Below, in pieces: positions 12,415 through 24,155 of a stretch of 64,000 bases of DNA (position 1 is its first letter; each line of letters opens with the position of its first letter). The translations under genes and the position numbers were made by a program. This stretch comes from Herbidospora daliensis. GTDB taxonomy: Bacteria; Actinomycetota; Actinomycetes; Streptosporangiales; Streptosporangiaceae. Below the pieces are notes generated by a model. It was not told the origin of the DNA and did not search any database. It saw nothing but the letters and a program-made list of their open reading frames with translations. The stretch spans positions 496,001 to 560,000 of the forward strand of contig NZ_BBXF01000004.1 in assembly GCF_001570585.1 (NCBI RefSeq), read 5' to 3'.

Positions 12415-14103
12415 ATGGACGCGACCAAGACGATCATCGAGGCCGTCGGCAAGATGCGGCAGCGCCGGACCTCCCCGCTGATGCTGGAGCTCGACCTGAC
12501 CGAGGGTCTGACCGACGCTCCGCCCGCCGACCCCGTGTCGGCCTTGTTGTCGATGCGCCGGGCCCGGCTGAGCGACGTCATCGGCGGCCTGCGGCGGGCC
12601 CGCCGCGACCCCCGGGTGAAGGGCCTGATCGTCAAGATCGGCGGCCATCCGCTCGGGCTGGCCATGGTGCAGGAGATCCGCAACGCGGTCGTGCACTTCC
12701 GGGCCGCCGGGAAGCTCACCGTGGCCTGGGCCGACAGCTACGGCGAGGTCGCCAACGGCACCGTCCCCTACTACCTGGCCAGCGCCTTCGAGAAGGTCTA
12801 CCTCCAGCCGTCGGGCGACGTCGGGCTGACCGGCGTGGCGATCGAGCAGCGGTTCCTCAAGGGCGCGCTCGGCAAGCTCGACATCGACTACCAGGTGGGC
12901 CAGCGGCACCAGTACAAGACCGCCGCGAACATGTTCACCCAAGACCACATGACCGACGCCCACAAGGAGATGACCGGGCGGCTGGCCGAGTCGCTGACCG
13001 AGCAGCTCGTGGCCGGCATCGCCGAGGGCCGCGGCCTCGAACCCAAGCGGGTGCGCGAACTCATCGACCAGGGCCCCTTCTACGGCCAGGAGGCCGTCGC
13101 GGCCGGTCTGGTCGACGGCCTGAAGTACCGCGACGAGGTCTACGCCGACCACGTGCCCGAAGAGACCGTCCTCCTGTACGTCGCCCGCTACGCGAAGACC
13201 GCCCTGCCCAAGATGCCCCACCCGGGCGAGCAGGTCGTCGCGCTGGTCCACGGCCACGGCGCGATCAGGCTGGGCCGCAGCGGGCGTTCGCCCCTGGGCG
13301 GCGGCAGCGCGATGGGCTCCGACACGATCAGCGCGGCGATCCGCGCGGCCCGCCGCGACGACAAGGTGCGGGCGATCGTCTTCCGGGTCGACAGCCCCGG
13401 CGGCTCCTACACCGCCTCCGACTCGATCTGGCGCGAGGTGATCCTGGCCAAGCGGGCCGGCAAGCCGGTCATCGTGTCGATGGGCGACGTCGCCGCCTCG
13501 GGCGGCTACTTCGTCTCGATGGCCGCCGACGTCATCTACGCCCAGCCCGGCACCCTCACCGGCTCGATCGGCGTGTTCGGCGGCAAGGCGGTGCTCGGCG
13601 GGCTGCTCGACCGGCTCGGCATCGCCACCGAGATCGTCGCCGAGGGCGCCAACGCGGGCATGTTCTCCGCCACCCGGCCGTTCTCCGACTCGCAGTGGGC
13701 CCGCATCAACACCTGGCTCGACCGCGTCTACGACGACTTCGTCGACAAGGTCGCCGAGGGCCGCGGCATGGAACGCGACCGGGCCGAGTCGCTGGCCAGG
13801 GGCCGGGTCTGGACCGGCTCCGACGCGCGCGACAACGGGCTGGTCGACGAGCTCGGCGGGGTCGAAGACGCGCTGGCCGAGGCGCGTAAGCGGGCCGGGC
13901 TGGCGGCCGACGCGCCGGTGCGGTCGTACCCGAAGATCAATCCGCTGGAGCGGCTGATCCCGCCGGAGTCGTCTGAGGACAAGACGGCCGCGATGGCGCG
14001 GGTGCGCCTGGAGGCGTGGGGGCCGCTGGCGGCGTTCGCCGCCGAGCTGGGCCTGCCGGCCGCCGGGCCGCTGGTGCTGCCCGGCCAGTGGGTGATCCGC
14101 TAG
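12415..14103 (+). CDS. sppA: S49 family signal peptide peptidase SppA (long form)
   Basis: Serine peptidase expected to degrade leftover signal peptides at the membrane. The 562-residue product has the two tandem S49 domains of the long (67-kDa) SppA type. The Ser/Lys dyad is visible: Lys ~168 in HQYKTAAN (N-terminal domain) and Ser ~362 in GDVAASGGYFVSM (C-terminal domain). No strong N-terminal membrane anchor is visible, so the location may be peripheral or cytoplasmic. Its TAG stop overlaps the stop of the convergent flavin reductase gene. Confidence 0.88.
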   Translation: MDATKTIIEAVGKMRQRRTSPLMLELDLTEGLTDAPPADPVSALLSMRRARLSDVIGGLRRARRDPRVKGLIVKIGGHPLGLAMVQEIRNAVVHFRAAGKLTVAWADSYGEVANGTVPYYLASAFEKVYLQPSGDVGLTGVAIEQRFLKGALGKLDIDYQVGQRHQYKTAANMFTQDHMTDAHKEMTGRLAESLTEQLVAGIAEGRGLEPKRVRELIDQGPFYGQEAVAAGLVDGLKYRDEVYADHVPEETVLLYVARYAKTALPKMPHPGEQVVALVHGHGAIRLGRSGRSPLGGGSAMGSDTISAAIRAARRDDKVRAIVFRVDSPGGSYTASDSIWREVILAKRAGKPVIVSMGDVAASGGYFVSMAADVIYAQPGTLTGSIGVFGGKAVLGGLLDRLGIATEIVAEGANAGMFSATRPFSDSQWARINTWLDRVYDDFVDKVAEGRGMERDRAESLARGRVWTGSDARDNGLVDELGGVEDALAEARKRAGLAADAPVRSYPKINPLERLIPPESSEDKTAAMARVRLEAWGPLAAFAAELGLPAAGPLVLPGQWVIR

Positions 14104-14600
14104 CTGCCGACCGGCCGGTAGCGGCCGCGCAGCCGGGTGAGCGGCGGCTTGGCCGCGTCGACGTAGTCGACCGCCGTCACCTGGGCGATGAAGAGCATGT
14201 GGTCGCCGGCCGGCACGACCGTCATGGTCTCGGCCTCGACGGCGGCCACCCCGCCCTCGACGATCAGGGCCTCGGAGTGGGGGCCGCGGTGGTGGGCCAC
14301 CGAGGCGAGCAGCAGGCGGGCACCGGGGCGGCCCGGGGTGGCGAAACGTGAGGCGATGGCCTGCTGGCCGTCGGCGAGCAGGGTCGCCGCCCACCGATCG
14401 CGCCGCAGCAGCAGCTCGGTCAGGTAGGCGCCGTTCGCGAGGCTGATCAGCACGGTCGGCGGCGTGGCCGAGACCGACAGCAGGCTGGTCACGGTGTTGC
14501 CGACGTCGTCGCGGTCGTCTTTCACCGTGACGACGGCGACCCCGGCGGCGAGCTGGGCCATCGCCTCGACGAACAGCGCGCCCGCCGCCGGGGTCGTCAT
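14100..14600 (-). CDS. Flavin reductase-like FMN-binding protein
   Basis: A 166-residue flavin-reductase-domain protein (split-barrel FMN fold). Family pattern visible: GVAVVTVKDDRDDVGNTVTS near the start, VLISLANGAYLTELL in the middle, RLRGRYRPVG at the end. Such proteins reduce flavin with NAD(P)H for partner monooxygenases or act as small oxidoreductases; no partner lies nearby. Its ATG overlaps the TGA of the betaine-binding protein gene by one base (TGATG), so it is the last gene of that transporter operon, an unexplained pairing. Confidence 0.75.
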   Translation of the reverse strand: MTTPAAGALFVEAMAQLAAGVAVVTVKDDRDDVGNTVTSLLSVSATPPTVLISLANGAYLTELLLRRDRWAATLLADGQQAIASRFATPGRPGARLLLASVAHHRGPHSEALIVEGGVAAVEAETMTVVPAGDHMLFIAQVTAVDYVDAAKPPLTRLRGRYRPVGS

Positions 14601-15514
14601 CAGAGCAGCCCGTTCTTGGTCAGCCAGTCTTTGGCGACCACCGGGGGGTCGGCCTTGTCGACCGCGACCTGCTTCATCAGTTCGAGCAGGCCCTCGGTGG
14701 TGAGCTTGGCCGAGACGGCGTCGAGGGTCGACTTCACCGTGTCGTCGGCGCCGGCCTTGAAGACCAGCGGGGCGATGTTGTCGGCGGCGAAGGCGTTCTT
14801 GTTGTCCTGGAGCGAGACCAGGTCGTTGAGCAGGATCTTCGGGTCGGTGGTGAACACGTTGCCGACCTGGATGGTGCCGCTCTTGATGGCGTCGGCCGTG
14901 GTCTCGGCCGTGGGCTCCCACGACTTGAACTCCAGGCCGTAGGTGGTCTTGAAGTTCTCCTCCTGGCGCTCCTTGAACTCCGGCGGACCGCCGACCACGA
15001 GGTCCTTGGAGATCTTCGCCAGGTCTTCGATCGTGGTCAGGCTCTTCTCGGCCGCGAACGCCTTGGTGACCGTGAGCGAGTTGCCGTCCTGGGCGGCGGC
15101 CGGGGTGAGGACCTCGACCTCCGGCGGCAGCTTGGTCTTCAGCGCGGCGACCACGTCGTCGGTCGACTTGGCCGTGGCGGCCGGGTCGACGAAGGCCAGC
15201 AGCGAGCCGACGTACTCGGGGAGCACGGTCAGGCCGCCGCTCTTGACCTGGTCGAAGACGACCTCACGGGAGCCGATGTTGGGCTTCTCCTCGACGGTGA
15301 CGCCCTTGGCCTGGAGGGCCTGCGCGTAGATCGAGCCCAGCAGCACGCTCTCGGGGAAGTTGAAGGAGCCGACGACGACCGTCGAGGCCGCGGCGGAGCC
15401 CCCCGAGGCGGCGGGGGCGGACGGGGTGGCCTGCGCCAACGGGTCGCCGCCACCTCCTCCGCAGGCGGATAGGGCGAACACCGCGGCGAGCGCGGTGACG
15501 AGTGCTCGTTTCAC
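14600..15514 (-). CDS. Glycine betaine/choline-type substrate-binding lipoprotein
   Basis: Extracytoplasmic binding protein (OpuAC/ProX family) of an osmoprotectant importer. The 304-residue product has a lipoprotein signal with lipobox LSAC followed by a Gly-rich linker, then VVVGSFNFPESVLLGSIYAQAL and GSREVVFDQVKSGGLTVLPEY, typical of the family. I chose GTG at 15514 because the GAAGGG ribosome site (15521-15527 on the complement) is well spaced from it but abuts the ATG at 15520. Fourth gene of the ATPase-permease-permease-binding protein operon. The actual ligand is inferred from family only. Confidence 0.87.
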   Translation of the reverse strand: MKRALVTALAAVFALSACGGGGGDPLAQATPSAPAASGGSAAASTVVVGSFNFPESVLLGSIYAQALQAKGVTVEEKPNIGSREVVFDQVKSGGLTVLPEYVGSLLAFVDPAATAKSTDDVVAALKTKLPPEVEVLTPAAAQDGNSLTVTKAFAAEKSLTTIEDLAKISKDLVVGGPPEFKERQEENFKTTYGLEFKSWEPTAETTADAIKSGTIQVGNVFTTDPKILLNDLVSLQDNKNAFAADNIAPLVFKAGADDTVKSTLDAVSAKLTTEGLLELMKQVAVDKADPPVVAKDWLTKNGLL

Positions 15515-15550
15515 GTACATTCCCTTCAAAATCGGGGGGATAGGTAGAGA

Positions 15551-16213
15551 TTAGCGGACCTGTCGCACCCCCGGCGAGACGATTACCCGGCTGAGCAGTG
15601 TGAACAAGGTCTGCACCGCGAGCGCGAGGAGCACGACCAGCACCGCTCCCCCGAACACCTCGGCGTAGTTCTTCGTCGCCAGCCCGTCGATGATGTATCT
15701 CCCCAGCCCCCCAAGCCCGACATACGCCGCCACCGTCGCCGTCGCCACCACGGTGATGGCCGACAGGCGCAGACCCAGCAGGATCAACGGCAGCGCAACA
15801 GGCAGCAACGCCCGGAACAGCACCTGACTTCCCCGCAGGCCCATGCCGTATGCGGCGTCGCGCAGATCGGGGTCGGCGCCCCGGATGCCCTCATAGGTGT
15901 TGACCAGGATCGGCGGGATCGCCAGGGCGATCAGCGGGATCAGCACCGGCCAGAGCGTGCCGACCCCGATCAGCAGCACGACCAGCACGAGCAGGCCCAG
16001 CGTGGGCAGCGCGCGGGCGGCGTTGGCCGACACCACGACGATGACCGCGCCCCGGCCGGTGTGCCCGATGAGCAGGCCGAGCGGGATCGCGACGAGCGCG
16101 GCGATGGCGAAGGCCAGGAAGGAGTATTCGAGGTGCTGGAGCAGCCGGAGCGGGATCGCGTCGTCGCCCGTCCAGTATTCGGCGCTGCCGAAGAACTCGA
16201 TGAGCCAGTTCAC
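15551..16213 (-). CDS. Osmoprotectant ABC transporter permease (second)
   Basis: A 220-residue inner-membrane permease of the OpuCB/ProW type with about five or six membrane helices and the BPD-transporter loop (EGIRGADPDLRDAAYGMG) that docks on the ATPase. The GTG start at 16213 overlaps the stop of the upstream permease by 4 bases (GTGA). It probably pairs with the preceding permease as a heterodimeric channel. Confidence 0.87.
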   Translation of the reverse strand: MNWLIEFFGSAEYWTGDDAIPLRLLQHLEYSFLAFAIAALVAIPLGLLIGHTGRGAVIVVVSANAARALPTLGLLVLVVLLIGVGTLWPVLIPLIALAIPPILVNTYEGIRGADPDLRDAAYGMGLRGSQVLFRALLPVALPLILLGLRLSAITVVATATVAAYVGLGGLGRYIIDGLATKNYAEVFGGAVLVVLLALAVQTLFTLLSRVIVSPGVRQVR

Positions 16214-16875
16214 GCGCGCCTCCTCGACCACGGCGTCAGCAGGCGCTGGGCCACGATGATGACCAGGTCGGCGACCAGGGCCAGCGCGACCACGAGCACG
16301 ATCCCGACCACGATCGGGGTGTAGAACTGCCGCTGCCAGCCGTCGATGAACAGGTAGCCGAGACCGCCCTGCCCGATGAGCGCGCCCACGCTGACCAGCG
16401 AGATGCTCGACACGGCCGCGACCCGCAGCCCGGCCAGCACGACCGGGACCGCGATGGGCAGCTCGACCCGGGTGAGCCGGCGCATCGGCTGGAAGCCCAT
16501 CGCCACCGCCGACTGGCGCACGTGGTCGGGCACCGACTGCATGCCGTCGACCACGGCCGGGATCAGCACGGCCAGCGAGAACAGGGTGAGCGGGATGATG
16601 ACGGTCGTCTGGGTCAGGCCGGTGACCGACAGCAGGATCGAGAACAGCGCCAGCGACGGCAGCGAGTAGACGACGTTCATGATCCCGACCGTCGGCTGGT
16701 AGAGCCACCGGTAGCGGGCGCAGGCGAGGCCGAGCGGGATCGCGATCAGCAGCCCGGCGATCACCGGCACGAACGCCATCACGATGTGGTTCTCCAGCAG
16801 CACCTTCACCGAGGTCGGCCCGCCGTTGTCCCAGTTGCGGGCGATCCAGTCCCAGCGGACGAGGGGCTCATCCAC
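16210..16875 (-). CDS. Osmoprotectant ABC transporter permease (first)
   Basis: A 221-residue permease of the same family as its neighbour, with about five or six hydrophobic helices and the loop VDGMQSVPDHVRQSAVAMG. The GTG start at 16875 lies 8 bp inside the ATPase gene, implying coupled translation. Substrate inferred to be glycine betaine, choline or a related solute. Confidence 0.87.
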   Translation of the reverse strand: MDEPLVRWDWIARNWDNGGPTSVKVLLENHIVMAFVPVIAGLLIAIPLGLACARYRWLYQPTVGIMNVVYSLPSLALFSILLSVTGLTQTTVIIPLTLFSLAVLIPAVVDGMQSVPDHVRQSAVAMGFQPMRRLTRVELPIAVPVVLAGLRVAAVSSISLVSVGALIGQGGLGYLFIDGWQRQFYTPIVVGIVLVVALALVADLVIIVAQRLLTPWSRRRA

Positions 16876-17821
16876 GGGCCGCCCCCACGAGCGCGGCCTC
16901 GCCGACCACGCCGAGCACCCGCCCGTCGTCGTCGACGGCCACCGCCAGCCCATCGGGCGACAGCAGCGCGGCGTCGAGCGCGGCCCGCAGGGAGTCGCGC
17001 GCCGGGTTGAAGGTCCCGTGGCCCTCGGGGGTCACGCCCTCGGGCGCCGGGTCGAGCGCCAGGTTCTTCGCCGGGACGAAGCCGAGCCGCCGGATGCCCC
17101 GGTCGCGGCCGAGGAACTCGCGCACGAAGTCGTCGGCCGGGTCGCTCAGCAGGTCGGCGGGCGCGGCGACCTGGGCCAGCTTCCCGCCCACCCGCAGCAC
17201 CGCGACGGTGTCGCCGAGCTTGACCGCCTCGTCGATGTCGTGGGTGACGAACACGATCGTCTTGTGCAGCTCCGACTGCAGCCGCAGCAGCTCCTCCTGG
17301 AGCGAGGTGCGCACGATCGGGTCGACGGCGCTGAAGGGTTCGTCCATGAGCAGCACCGGCGGGTCGGCGGCCAGCGCGCGGGCCACGCCGACGCGCTGCT
17401 GCTGGCCGCCCGACAGCTGGTAGGGGTAGCGGCGGGCCATCTTGGGGTCGAGGCCGACGCGTTCGAGCAGTTCCATCGCGCGGGCGCGGGCCTTCTTCTT
17501 GTCCCATCCGAGCAGGAACGGCACGGTCGCGATGTTGTCGACGATGCGGCGGTGGGGGAACAGACCGGCCTGCTGGATGACGTAGCCGATGCCCCTGCGC
17601 AGGGTGGCCGGGTCGACGGCGGTGACGTCCTTCCCGTCGAGGAGGATGCGGCCCCCGGTGGGGTCGATCATCCGGTTGATCATGCGCAGGGAGGTGGTCT
17701 TCCCGCAGCCCGAAGGGCCGACGAAGACCGTGATGGCGCCGTCGGGCACCTCCAGGGAGAGGTCGTCCACCGCGACCGTCCCGTCGGCGTAGCGTTTCGT
17801 GACGCCGTCAAAAGTGATCAC
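16868..17821 (-). CDS. Osmoprotectant ABC transporter ATP-binding protein
   Basis: ATPase of the OpuCA/ProV type, 317 residues: Walker A GPSGCGKTT, signature LSGGQQQRVGVARALAADP, Walker B LLMDEPFSAVDP and switch His in VFVTHDIDEA. The C-terminal segment (FNPARDSLRAALDAALLS ... VVDDDGRVLGVV) looks like a single CBS-type module, which in this family senses ionic strength. It is the promoter-proximal gene of the five-gene minus-strand operon ending with the flavin reductase. Confidence 0.9.
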   Translation of the reverse strand: MITFDGVTKRYADGTVAVDDLSLEVPDGAITVFVGPSGCGKTTSLRMINRMIDPTGGRILLDGKDVTAVDPATLRRGIGYVIQQAGLFPHRRIVDNIATVPFLLGWDKKKARARAMELLERVGLDPKMARRYPYQLSGGQQQRVGVARALAADPPVLLMDEPFSAVDPIVRTSLQEELLRLQSELHKTIVFVTHDIDEAVKLGDTVAVLRVGGKLAQVAAPADLLSDPADDFVREFLGRDRGIRRLGFVPAKNLALDPAPEGVTPEGHGTFNPARDSLRAALDAALLSPDGLAVAVDDDGRVLGVVGEAALVGAARG

Positions 17822-17931
17822 TGGCGACCTCTGTCCACAGGGTGTCGATCTCCGCGGGCCAGCCTACGAGGGCTTTGTTACATTCCGAAATGATCAATGG
17901 TCACTGCCCAGAAGAATATGAATCAAAAGCC

Positions 17932-17943
17932 CACTAATTAGTG
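17932..17943. promoter_or_regulatory. Perfect palindrome CACTAATTAGTG in a divergent promoter
   Basis: A 12-bp perfect palindrome in an unusually AT-rich intergenic stretch between the osmoprotectant operon (minus) and the sigma-like gene (plus). Its size and position suit a regulator such as a MarR- or TetR-type protein; no cognate regulator is adjacent. Confidence 0.4.
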
Positions 17944-18010
17944 CGCTCCAGCCTTGGTGGCGGCATGATTGACGTACGATCCCTCCACTTCAACACCAGG
18001 GGTACCGGCC

Positions 18011-19405
18011 GTGACAACACCGCTCACGGGTCAGCGTTCCAGGAGCGACCTGATCGCCGAGCTCTACGAGCGTCACGCCGCCGGGCTGTTCGCCTACTGC
18101 CACGACCAGCTGGGTGAGACGGCCTCGGCCGCCGACGCCCTGGTCGCCGTGCTCACGGGCGTCCTTCCGACGGATCCGCCTCGCGCGGCGCTCTTCTCCC
18201 TCGCCCGGCGCGAGATCTACCGCCGCGACGTCAGCTACGCGATGCCCGCCGTCGACTCGATCGCCGACCCGGCGACCGCCCTCATCGAGCGCGTCTTCCG
18301 TGACATCCGGCCCCACCAGCGCGAGGTGCTGCTGCTGTCGGCCCACTGCGGGCTCACCACCGCCGAGCTCGCCTTAGTCCTCGAGGTCGCCGCCGACACG
18401 GCGGAAGAGCTGGCCACCAGCGCCCGCCACCGGTTCGGCCAGACCCTCGCGACCGCCGTCGCCGCCGCCCGCACCGCGCCGTTCATCGCGCGCGACGTCG
18501 AAGAGGTGTACGACGCCATCGGGGTCGCCCCCCTCGAAGACGTGCTGGCCCGGCTCCCCTGGCGCGAGCCGCCCCACGACGTGCTGCGCCGCCTCCACCA
18601 GTCGGCCCTCCCTTTTGACCAGGCCCCGCCGGTCCGCCGCAAGTCCTCGCTGCCGGTCCGCCGGCTCTGGCCCACCGCGCCCTCGTGGCCGCTGCCGCTG
18701 GCGACCGACACCGACCCGGCGACCAACACGACGGTCGTCCCGCTCGACGACCTGACCAACCCGACGAAGATCGCCGAGCGGCGCCGCCGCCACGAGGCGC
18801 TGACCGAGCCGCTGCCCCGCCTGCGCGGCTCGATCCTGAAGAACATCGGCAACGGCCCGCCCAAGCGCCGCCTGAGCATGCCCGCCGCGCCCGCTCCGGA
18901 GGCGGCGCCCGCGCCGGCCGAAACGGTGGAAGCGGTCGAGGCGGTCGTCGAAGACCAGCTGGCGGCGTTCTCGAAGATGCCGTCGTTCGACGGCTTCGCG
19001 CCCGAGACCGAGCTCCCCGAACCCGCCGAGGCCGCCGAGCCGGAAGAGGCGGTCCTCGCGCCCGCCGAGCCGGAGTCGCCGGGCGAGACCACGATGCCCG
19101 ACCTGCTGCCGTCCGACCGGCTGGTGTTCGCCCGGCCGATCGCCGACGACGACCTGCCGCAGGGGTCGACCACGATCGACCAGCCCGAGAGCGCGCTGGT
19201 CAGGGCGGTGCAGACGGGGGCGCAGCCCGAGGCCCCGGCCGAGCCGCAGCCGCTGCTGCCGGCCCGTGCCCACGCGGGGCGGCGGGCGCCGAAGGCGAAG
19301 GTGAAGGCCGAGCGGCATCACGACTGGGCGTGGGAGCTGATCGGCTTCCTGATCTGCCTGGCGATCGCCCTGGTGGTCTTCTTCTCGATGCCGCTGCTGG
19401 TCTGA
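18011..19405 (+). CDS. Sigma-70-like regulatory protein with C-terminal membrane anchor
   Basis: The N-terminal ~160 residues look like a diverged ECF sigma factor: a region-2-like start (SDLIAELYERHAAGLFAYCH) and a region-4-like helix-turn-helix (RPHQREVLLLSAHCGLTTAE). They are followed by a long Pro/Ala/Glu-rich low-complexity region and one hydrophobic helix near the C-terminus (WELIGFLICLAIALVVFFSM). I prefer GTG at 18011 (464 aa, AGGGG upstream); an in-frame TTG at 17969 would add 14 residues. A sigma-like head on a membrane tether is unusual; it could be a membrane-held regulator or a degenerate non-transcriptional descendant. No anti-sigma gene is adjacent. Confidence 0.6.
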   Translation: MTTPLTGQRSRSDLIAELYERHAAGLFAYCHDQLGETASAADALVAVLTGVLPTDPPRAALFSLARREIYRRDVSYAMPAVDSIADPATALIERVFRDIRPHQREVLLLSAHCGLTTAELALVLEVAADTAEELATSARHRFGQTLATAVAAARTAPFIARDVEEVYDAIGVAPLEDVLARLPWREPPHDVLRRLHQSALPFDQAPPVRRKSSLPVRRLWPTAPSWPLPLATDTDPATNTTVVPLDDLTNPTKIAERRRRHEALTEPLPRLRGSILKNIGNGPPKRRLSMPAAPAPEAAPAPAETVEAVEAVVEDQLAAFSKMPSFDGFAPETELPEPAEAAEPEEAVLAPAEPESPGETTMPDLLPSDRLVFARPIADDDLPQGSTTIDQPESALVRAVQTGAQPEAPAEPQPLLPARAHAGRRAPKAKVKAERHHDWAWELIGFLICLAIALVVFFSMPLLV

Positions 19406-19409
19406 GGCC

Positions 19410-19745
19410 CTACCAGGAGAGGCGGACCGTCCCGGTCGCGTGCACACCCGCGTTCGACCGGGCGCAGACCTCGACCGTGAGCATCTCGGCGGTGGCCCCG
19501 GCCACGACGCCGGTGAAGGTCAGGGTGTCGCCCGTGTGGGCGGGCAGCCCGAGCTTGACGTTCATGCCGCGCAGGAACGCGTCGGGCCCGGCCCACTCGG
19601 TCACGTAGTTCTCGACCAGGTCCATCGTCGTGAGCATGGTGAGCTCGACGTCGGCGGCCACCGCCGCCCCCCGCCGGGCCGTCAGGGCGGCCGACACGAT
19701 CAGGCGGGGCAACTGGGTGCCGGTCGGGATCTCCGGGGTTCGCAT
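19410..19745 (-). CDS. Short MaoC-like hotdog-fold protein, apparently lacking the active site
   Basis: A 111-residue protein whose C-terminal half matches MaoC-type dehydratases (MLTTMDLVENYVTEWAGPDA ... GLPAHTGDTLTFTGVV). The segment that normally carries the catalytic Asp and His (family pattern like RDYxxVHHD) is replaced by a shorter stretch, TARRGAAVAADVELT. ATG 19745 has GGAG 7 nt upstream; a second in-frame ATG at 19820 also has a good GGGAG site and would add 25 residues. Convergent with the sigma-like gene, 4 bp between stops. It could be a binding protein or a decayed enzyme. Confidence 0.55.
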   Translation of the reverse strand: MRTPEIPTGTQLPRLIVSAALTARRGAAVAADVELTMLTTMDLVENYVTEWAGPDAFLRGMNVKLGLPAHTGDTLTFTGVVAGATAEMLTVEVCARSNAGVHATGTVRLSW

Positions 19746-19820
19746 CGGGCCGCTCCACGGGGCGGGGCGGCAGGGGGCCGCGAACGGTGTGCCGCGCCTG
19801 GACGTGTTCAGGGTTCGCAT

Positions 19821-20146
19821 CTCACGGCTCCCGGGCTCTCGTCGACAGGACGGGCCGCCCTACGCCGGTCGCCGGCGTGGTTCCGTCGGAGGAGGACGGC
19901 ACGCCGGGCAGACCGGGTCTGGGCGGAATGTCGCAGGCTTCCGGGCCCGCCGCACCGCTGGGCCCGGAAGCTCTCCGCAGGTGAACCCTTCCAGACGCAC
20001 CGGGTGTCCGTGTTAGCCGGTTGATCCACCGGTTGGGGTCGGGATTCACCGGGTTGAGGTTTTTCCACTCGCGGACGCAACTTCGGCATCCCCCCAGGCA
20101 GAGGGAGGTGCGGTATGTCTTTTTTGCGCCTGGAGACGCTCCCGCG
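19821..20146. other. Intergenic stretch with a 12-bp hairpin
   Basis: No gene is recognised in these 326 bases. They contain a perfect 12-bp inverted repeat, GCTTCCGGGCCC (19937-19948 with 19960-19971, 11-nt loop), possibly a terminator for the acyl-CoA dehydrogenase operon, and short repeats of CACCGGTTG-like sequence at 20009-20065. Open frames here have no recognisable homology. Confidence 0.4.
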
Positions 20147-21285
20147 TCACCGGGGCGGCCGGGGCAGGTTGAGGCCCAGCATGGCGATCAGTTCGCGCTG
20201 CACCTCGTTCACGCCGCCGCCGAACGTCAGCACCAGCCCGCCCTTGACGCCCCGGTCGACCCGCTCCATCAGGTCGCGGGTCTCCTCGTCGGCCGGGTCG
20301 CCGAAGCGGGCCAGGGTCTCGCCGACGATGCGGCCGACGTCCTGCATGCGCTCGGAGCCGTAGATCTTGGTGGCCGAGGCGTCGGGGGCGCCGAGCCAGC
20401 CGAGGTCCATGTTGGCGGCCACCTGCCAGTTGAGCAGCTCGTTGGTCCGGAAGGCGGCGTACACGGAACCCAGCGCCCTTCTGACCGCCGGCTCCTCGAT
20501 CGCGCCCGAGCGCCGCGCCCACGCCTTGAAGCGGTCGTAGGTGTGCGCGATGTTGCCGGCCGGGCCGAGGGTCACGCGTTCGTGGTTGAGCTGGTTGACG
20601 ATCAGGTCCCAGCCCTTGCCGACCTCGCCGACGACCATGTCGGCCGGGACGCGGACGTCGCTGTAGTAGGTGCTGTTGGTGTGGTGGCGGCCGTCCATGG
20701 TGATGATCGGGGTCCACGAGTAGCCGGGGTCGGCGGTCGAGACGATCATCATGGTGATGCCGCGGTGCTTCTTGGCGCTCGGGTCGGTGCGGGCGGCCAG
20801 CCAGATGTAGTCGGCGAAGTGCGCGCCCGAGGTGAAGATCTTCTGGCCGTTGACGACGTAGTGGTCGCCGTCGCGCACGGCGGTCGTGGTCAGCGAGGCC
20901 AGGTCGGTGCCCGCGCCCGGTTCGCTGTAGCCGATGGCGAAGTGGCACTCGCCCGCCAGGATGCGCGGGAGGAAGAACGCCTTCTGCTCGGGGGTGCCGT
21001 ACTGCATCAGGGTGGGGCCGACCGTCTGCAGCGTGATGATCGGGTAGGGCACCTCGGCGCGGGCGATCTCGTTGGCGAAGATCTGCTGCTCCAGGGGGCC
21101 GTAGCCGCGCCCGCCGAACTCCGCCGGCCAGCCCATGCCGAGCATGCCGTCGCGGCCCAGCCTGCGGCAGTGCTCCATGTACGCGGCGCCGAACGGGTCG
21201 GCGGCGATGTCGGCGCGCTGTCCGGCGGTCAGGCAGCCGGCGAAGTAACCCCGCAGTTCGTCGCGCAGGTCGCGCTGGGCGCCGG

Positions 21286-21301
<16 letters not shown>
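20147..21301 (-). CDS. Acyl-CoA dehydrogenase, catalytic-type subunit
   Basis: FAD-dependent alpha,beta-dehydrogenation of an acyl-CoA thioester. The 384-residue protein shows the ACAD signatures IGYSEPGAGTDLASL and VNGQKIFTSGAHFADYIWLAART, and GGVNEVQRELIA near its end. A Glu in NQLNHERVTL (about residue 240-247) is where isovaleryl-CoA dehydrogenase and the FadE26/ChsE4 class carry the catalytic base. It overlaps the upstream dehydrogenase gene by 16 bp, so the two are probably one heteromeric alpha2beta2 enzyme as in mycobacterial steroid side-chain oxidation. Next to a KstR-like repressor and a FadA5-like thiolase. Confidence 0.87.
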
Positions 21302-24155
<2,854 letters not shown>

